Positions 55,201-61,200 of a stretch of DNA of 64,000 nucleotides are shown in pieces. Made by a program: the position numbers and the translations under genes. The first letter of the stretch is position 1, and each line of letters starts with the position of its first letter. Below the pieces are notes generated by a model that made no database searches, was not told the origin of the DNA, and saw only the letters and a program-made list of their open reading frames with translations. Origin of the DNA: Heliocidaris erythrogramma (lineage: Eukaryota; Echinodermata; Echinoidea; Camarodonta; Echinometridae); the NCBI GenBank assembly GCA_025617745.1, contig CM046856.1, positions 30,932,208 to 30,996,207 of the forward strand, read 5' to 3'.

Positions 55201-58200
55201 AGCACTACTGGTACCCACCTCGAGGCTCACAGTTGGCTTGTTTTCCTCCACCTTGGCTGTCAAAATGAGCCTGTTGGTCAGGTTGCTGTGCAAATTGACT
55301 AGCAAATAAATCTCACACTCATAGCAAGCACTTCTGGTACCTACCCCAGAGCTTATATTGGGCTTGTTTTCCTCCACCATAGCTGTCAACATAGCCTGTT
55401 TAGCAGGTTGCTGTGGAAATGACAAGCAAATAAAGCTCACACTCATAGCAAGCACTTCTGGTACCTACCCCAGAGCTTATATTGGGCTTGTTTTCCTCCA
55501 CCATGGCTGTCAACATAGCCTGTTGGGCAGGTTGCTGTGCAAATGACTAGCAAATAAATCTCACACTCATAGTAAGCACTTCTGGTACCTACCTCAGGGC
55601 TTACAGTTGGCTTGTTTTCCTCCACCTTGGCTGTCAAAATAACCCGTTGATCAGGTTGTTGTGAAATCTCTGCAAATTGAGGCACAGCTTCCTGGGCTTG
55701 AGGTTGTTGGAACTGTATTTCTTGTTGGAACTGTATTTCTTGTTGGACGGTTATGCTTTCCTGCAGGGCTCGTTTCTCTACCTTCCTCTCGATTTGTTGC
55801 ACTTCTTTAATAGGTGAATATAAAGAAAACATACTGCATTTTAGCAATTTCCACTGAAAACAAATAGAGAATAGCATTAGGGTAGTGTAACAAAACTCTT
55901 CTTTCCCTACAGTTTTCTAAAGATTGCATTGGATCCTTTTCTAGCAAAACAAAACCCATATGGGTATGATAAACGGATTATGAATATTATAAAATTAATT
56001 TTTCATTAACTCTGAACTTTAGAATTGTCTCCATTTTCGTTCTTCACATGTTTTCAGAGTATAGAATATGAAGAGGTATTTGATCCTAACCAGTCACTAC
56101 AAACCTGTACCTACAAATGATAAAATGATATTGAGATAAATATCAGAATTATTATAATCATTATATAAGTATTCATGGCTGTGATACTTATAACCATATA
56201 AACAAAATCAATATGAAGAATATTCACTTTAGATATAAGAATAGTAAGCAGGAATATATTCATTATCCATGTAGCCAGAGATATAATAATGATCATAATG
56301 AGCATGATACTAGAACAATAAAAATAGCAGAACTACATTATTTATCTAAAGAGCCCTACCTTTAAAGTTACATAATCGTGGGTCTTAATGGGGCATTTGA
56401 CATCATTCTGCTATTTACCCGATAACAGGTGTTGTCAGTCACATCACAGAGAGTGGACTTCACTTTTAAGACCAACAGGTCTTATGTAATGCACTGTGCA
56501 AACCACCTACCGCCACATAAGGAAATCTCAAATCATAAATTTTCTTCACCCTCGACATTTGAAGATTGGAAGGCAAGGTCAAGTAATATTTTTGATGGGA
56601 CATCTCCGAGTTTCACTTCCTGGGAGTCCTATACACACATTAACTGGTAATTTAACCAAATCTGGGCCCTGTTTCATGAAACTTATTATCAATAACAACT
56701 GCCACATATCTATGACAAATCTGCTCTCAGCAAATCAGATGCAAGTATTTCAGTAGCTTAAAACTGTTATTGTAACTTGTCATAGATATCAGGTTTTATG
56801 AAACGGGGCCCTGGTGTCCGCAAATTATGACTCAATGCACATGGAAATTGACTGGAAGCCGATGACTATGCGGCTTTAAAATTGATCTTAATGATCATGA
56901 TATTAATAAGCAAAAAACAACAATTCATTTCAGGTACATGTATTAGAATAAGAGGAAGAAATATATTGATTGTTTAACTTGCCATACCTTTGATTGGTTT
57001 GGCTTCGACGCCCCTCTCCAAAAGTCTTCCACTCTCATCAAAGCTAGAGACTGGAGTGTGAGGTGGCGCTACAGGCAGAGGACCATTGTTCACTACCTAC
57101 AAAATGAGATTATCGAACGAACAGGGCATATGAAATAATGTTACTCTCTCTCTCTACAACAATAATAATAATACTATTCTGGATTTATATAGCGCCTATA
57201 CATCTACGATGTCTCCAAATGCTTTACAGACATATTACATGGCTTCATGGCTTGCCCGCACACAATGTATGCACCTTCTCCACTCCCTTGGGAGCATACC
57301 AGGGGCCTTTTGCAGACGCTCACAATGCTAATCAATCCACAGAGACTTTCGCATCCTACTGGGTATCTGTTTAACACCTGGGTGGAGAGGAGCAATGTAG
57401 AAAAATGCCTTGCTCAAGTGCCGTGCCAGGATCGAACCCACGACCTTTGCATCTCCAGTCAAGTGTTGAAACCACTCAACTACGACACCTCTTCAACTCT
57501 ACTTATTGTGCAGAGTTGGTTTGAATTAAGACTACCGTCCATTGAGAACCAGAAGGGTGTAACCTCATATTTTGTACAAGAGTTACCACCCTTCTGACTC
57601 TCTGCAAGCAAATTTACATATTTTGAAAAGAACTTGTACTTGTCACACAGGATAGGTGAAGGTCAAAGAGATTACTTACCTCGCCAATTGACCTATCGTT
57701 CTTGGCTTCGATGACAGAGGGCGCTCTTTGTGATGTGAGGGCCTCCTCTGGATAGAAGAACCCCCCTCTGCTGAGCTGAATGCAGCCATCAGCTGTGTTC
57801 AGGCCATGGCACTCACAGAACATAGAAGCCTGCACGATAAAGTCAACCAGTATCATGTGTTCAATAATGGGAATCTTTCAAATAAATGCCGCGAAAACTG
57901 AATAGGCAACCTTTCCAAATGTAACATATTCCATGGAACAACCAAAAAAATTATGTTAACTCCTTCCAAGATCTTTTGGCATAAAAAAAACTGACAGATA
58001 CATGTACATGTAGCACAGTTTGCTTAAATGTTTTTCTATACTGATACTTTTGAAGAATCATTCAATATAATCTTGAATTTCTGCAGCACCAGGTTCTGAT
58101 CACCTATCCACAGGGGGATAAGATCAAGGTTATGATTTAAGAGGGAGTTCCCTGGAATAATCGCTTTTACACAGTTTTGAAAAAAAGTATGACAAAATTG

Positions 58201-61200
58201 AAGATATGATCATGAGAAACACCATATTACACTAAAGATCATCGAACCATAATAGGATTTGAACAAAGATTTTAATATTCTTCTTAGAAAGTTTGAACCA
58301 GACACTGTTATATTCATCCATACAAAAAATCGTAGACACAGAATGATGAGAAAGTTCTGTGAATGGGTGATATAATAAGAAAACTCCACCTGCTCATCAT
58401 CTTCAAATGCCAGGAGATGGACGAGTTCAGCTGTGGGGAACATACAGACACCCTTGGGTGTGGTGAAGGCTTTGTTCATGGTCTCTAATGCCAGACATCG
58501 TAACTGGACAAAGTACCGGTGAAGGATGCAAGCATTCAAGAAATAAGCCTCTCTGTATATAGGGAGAAGAGTAAATGATATAAAGGGTAGGTGATCAGGT
58601 TAACACAGATTGTAGGGATAGCTTTATACAAAGGGGTCCAGAACGAATGATAATGTTAAAGCTAAATGAACAGATATAACATTCATATCATCAAAAATCC
58701 ATGAACCCTCTCTCTTAAAATAAGAAAAAAGTTAAATAGTTCAGAGGGCAATGGCTCCTCCTGTTCGGGAGAAGAGCGATGCTTGTATACATTCTTCCTT
58801 TACCAAATTGTAGGGCCAATGTATTAATACATTGGCTTACAAAGGGGTCCAGAACGAATGATAATGTTAAAGCTAAATGAACAGATATAACGTCCATGTC
58901 ATCAAAATCCATGAACCCGCTCTCATAAAAAAAGAAAAGTTAAATAGGCAATAGGACAAATTTTTTGGGTGCCGTGTTTTTTTGTTTGTTTGTTCCCGCA
59001 GAACATATATCACAAGAAACAATGTCCACAATGAGCTTGGATATTAATACATTGGCTGTAGTTCCTGCAACAGTTAGCAGCAAATGCTACATTACAGAGA
59101 AAAACTAAAAAAAACCTTATTACCTACACATGGGTTGAAAGAGACAATTATAGACTCAATGCCTTGTTCTATGGTACCATTAGATTTTCAAGAAATATGA
59201 CGAAACTAGATGAATATTCGACCGCGCGCGGTCGGAATTTATGCCTCCGCCATCACCAGATTGGAAATGTATGGCATACATGTACACTCTAAAAAGGACT
59301 GGTCCAACAAAATGACAAATCTTTTCACTTAAAATGCACAGGAGACAGAAAAATTTATTTCATTTCATTTTCATATAAAACTAGAAATATTTGATAACAA
59401 GGCTAAAAACCAGTAATTTCATGTAATTTTATGTAAATTGACCTCTGTGACCTCTGACCTTTGACCTACTTACCCCAAAATCTAATCAGTTCATCTTTAT
59501 ATGGGTATGCATACTGGTACCAAGTTTGAAGTTCTCACCTCAGATAGTTCTTGAGATATCGCGGTAACGGTGGTAAAAACCACTAATTCCATGTAATTTC
59601 ATGTAAATTGACCTCTGTGACCTTTGAACTTTGACCTACCTACCCCAAAATCTAATCAGTTCATCTTCGTATACGGTAACATACTAGTACCAAGTTTGAA
59701 GTTCTTACCTCAAACAGTTCGAGATATCGTGGTAACGGTGCTAAAAACCAAGAATTTTTATGTAATTTCAGGTAAATTGACCTCTGTGACCTCTGACCTT
59801 TGACCTACTTACCCCAAAATCTAATCAGTTCATCTTTCTATGGGGATACATACTGGTACCAAGTTTGAAGTTCTCACCTCAGATAGTTCTTGAGATATCG
59901 CGGTAACGGTGGTAAAAACCACTAATTCCATGTAATTTCATGTAAATTGACCTCTGTGACCTCTGACCTTTGACCTACTTACCCCAAAATCTAATCAGTT
60001 CATCTTTCTATGGGGATACATACTGGTACCAAGTTTGAAGTTCTCACCTCAGATAGTTCTTGAGATATCGTGGTAACGGTGCTAAAAACCAAGAATTCTT
60101 ATGTAATTTCATGTAAATTGACCTCTGTGACCTCTGACCTTTGACCTACTTACCCCAAAATCTAATCAGTTCATCTTCGTATGGGGATACATACTGGTAC
60201 CAAGTTTGAAGTTCTCACCTCAGATAGTTCTTGAGATATCGCGGTAACGGTGCTAAAAACCAGTAATTCCATGTAATTTCATGTAAATTGACCTCTGTGA
60301 CCTCTGACCTTTGACCTACTTACCCCAAAATCTAATCAGTTCATCTTTCTATGGGGATACATACTGGCACCAAGATTGAAGTTCTCACCTCAGATAGTTC
60401 TTGAGATATCGTGGTAACGGTGCTAAAAACCAAGAATTCTTATGTAATTTCATGTAAATTGACCTCTGTGACCTCTGACCTTTGACCTACTTACCCCGAA
60501 ATCTAATCAGTTCATCTTCGTATGGGGATACATACTAGTACCAAGTTTGAGGTTCCTACCTCAAATGATTCTTCAGATATCGCGGTAACGAGAAGTGGGA
60601 CGGACGGACGCACGGACGGACGCACGGACGGACGCACGGACGCACGGACGGACGGACAACCCGAAAACATAATGCCTCCGGCACCCACCTTCGGTGGGCG
60701 GAGGCATAAAAATTAATTAGAATTTATCCATTTTGGTAATCAAGATAAACAATACAAACAAACACCAAGTGAAATATTTCTCTCAAGAAAATAAGTCTGT
60801 TTATATATCTTGGTATTTTCTGCTGAAAGCGTTTATAAAATATGCACAGACAACACAGAAATACAACAACGACAAATGTCAATTGCAACACAAATATTTT
60901 TTTCCTTGCATAACATTTTTATTTTCTACAGAACATTAGTGGCTACCTGATGAGTTTGAAGAATCTGCAGTAGTTGTTACTACTGAAGGCTGCAGAGACT
61001 TTGAGTGCAAACACCACAGACTCGGAGTTTCTTACTTCAGGTCGATACTGTTGAACCTCCCTGAAACATCAAGATGGAGAGGAAAGTCTGTGACATCACT
61101 GGTATACTTTTCATATACACATATATTCTAGTCGATCATTGTACACAGTAAAATTCTAGGTAATTTTGAACCTTATCTGGTATTCTTTTATGTCGGTAAA

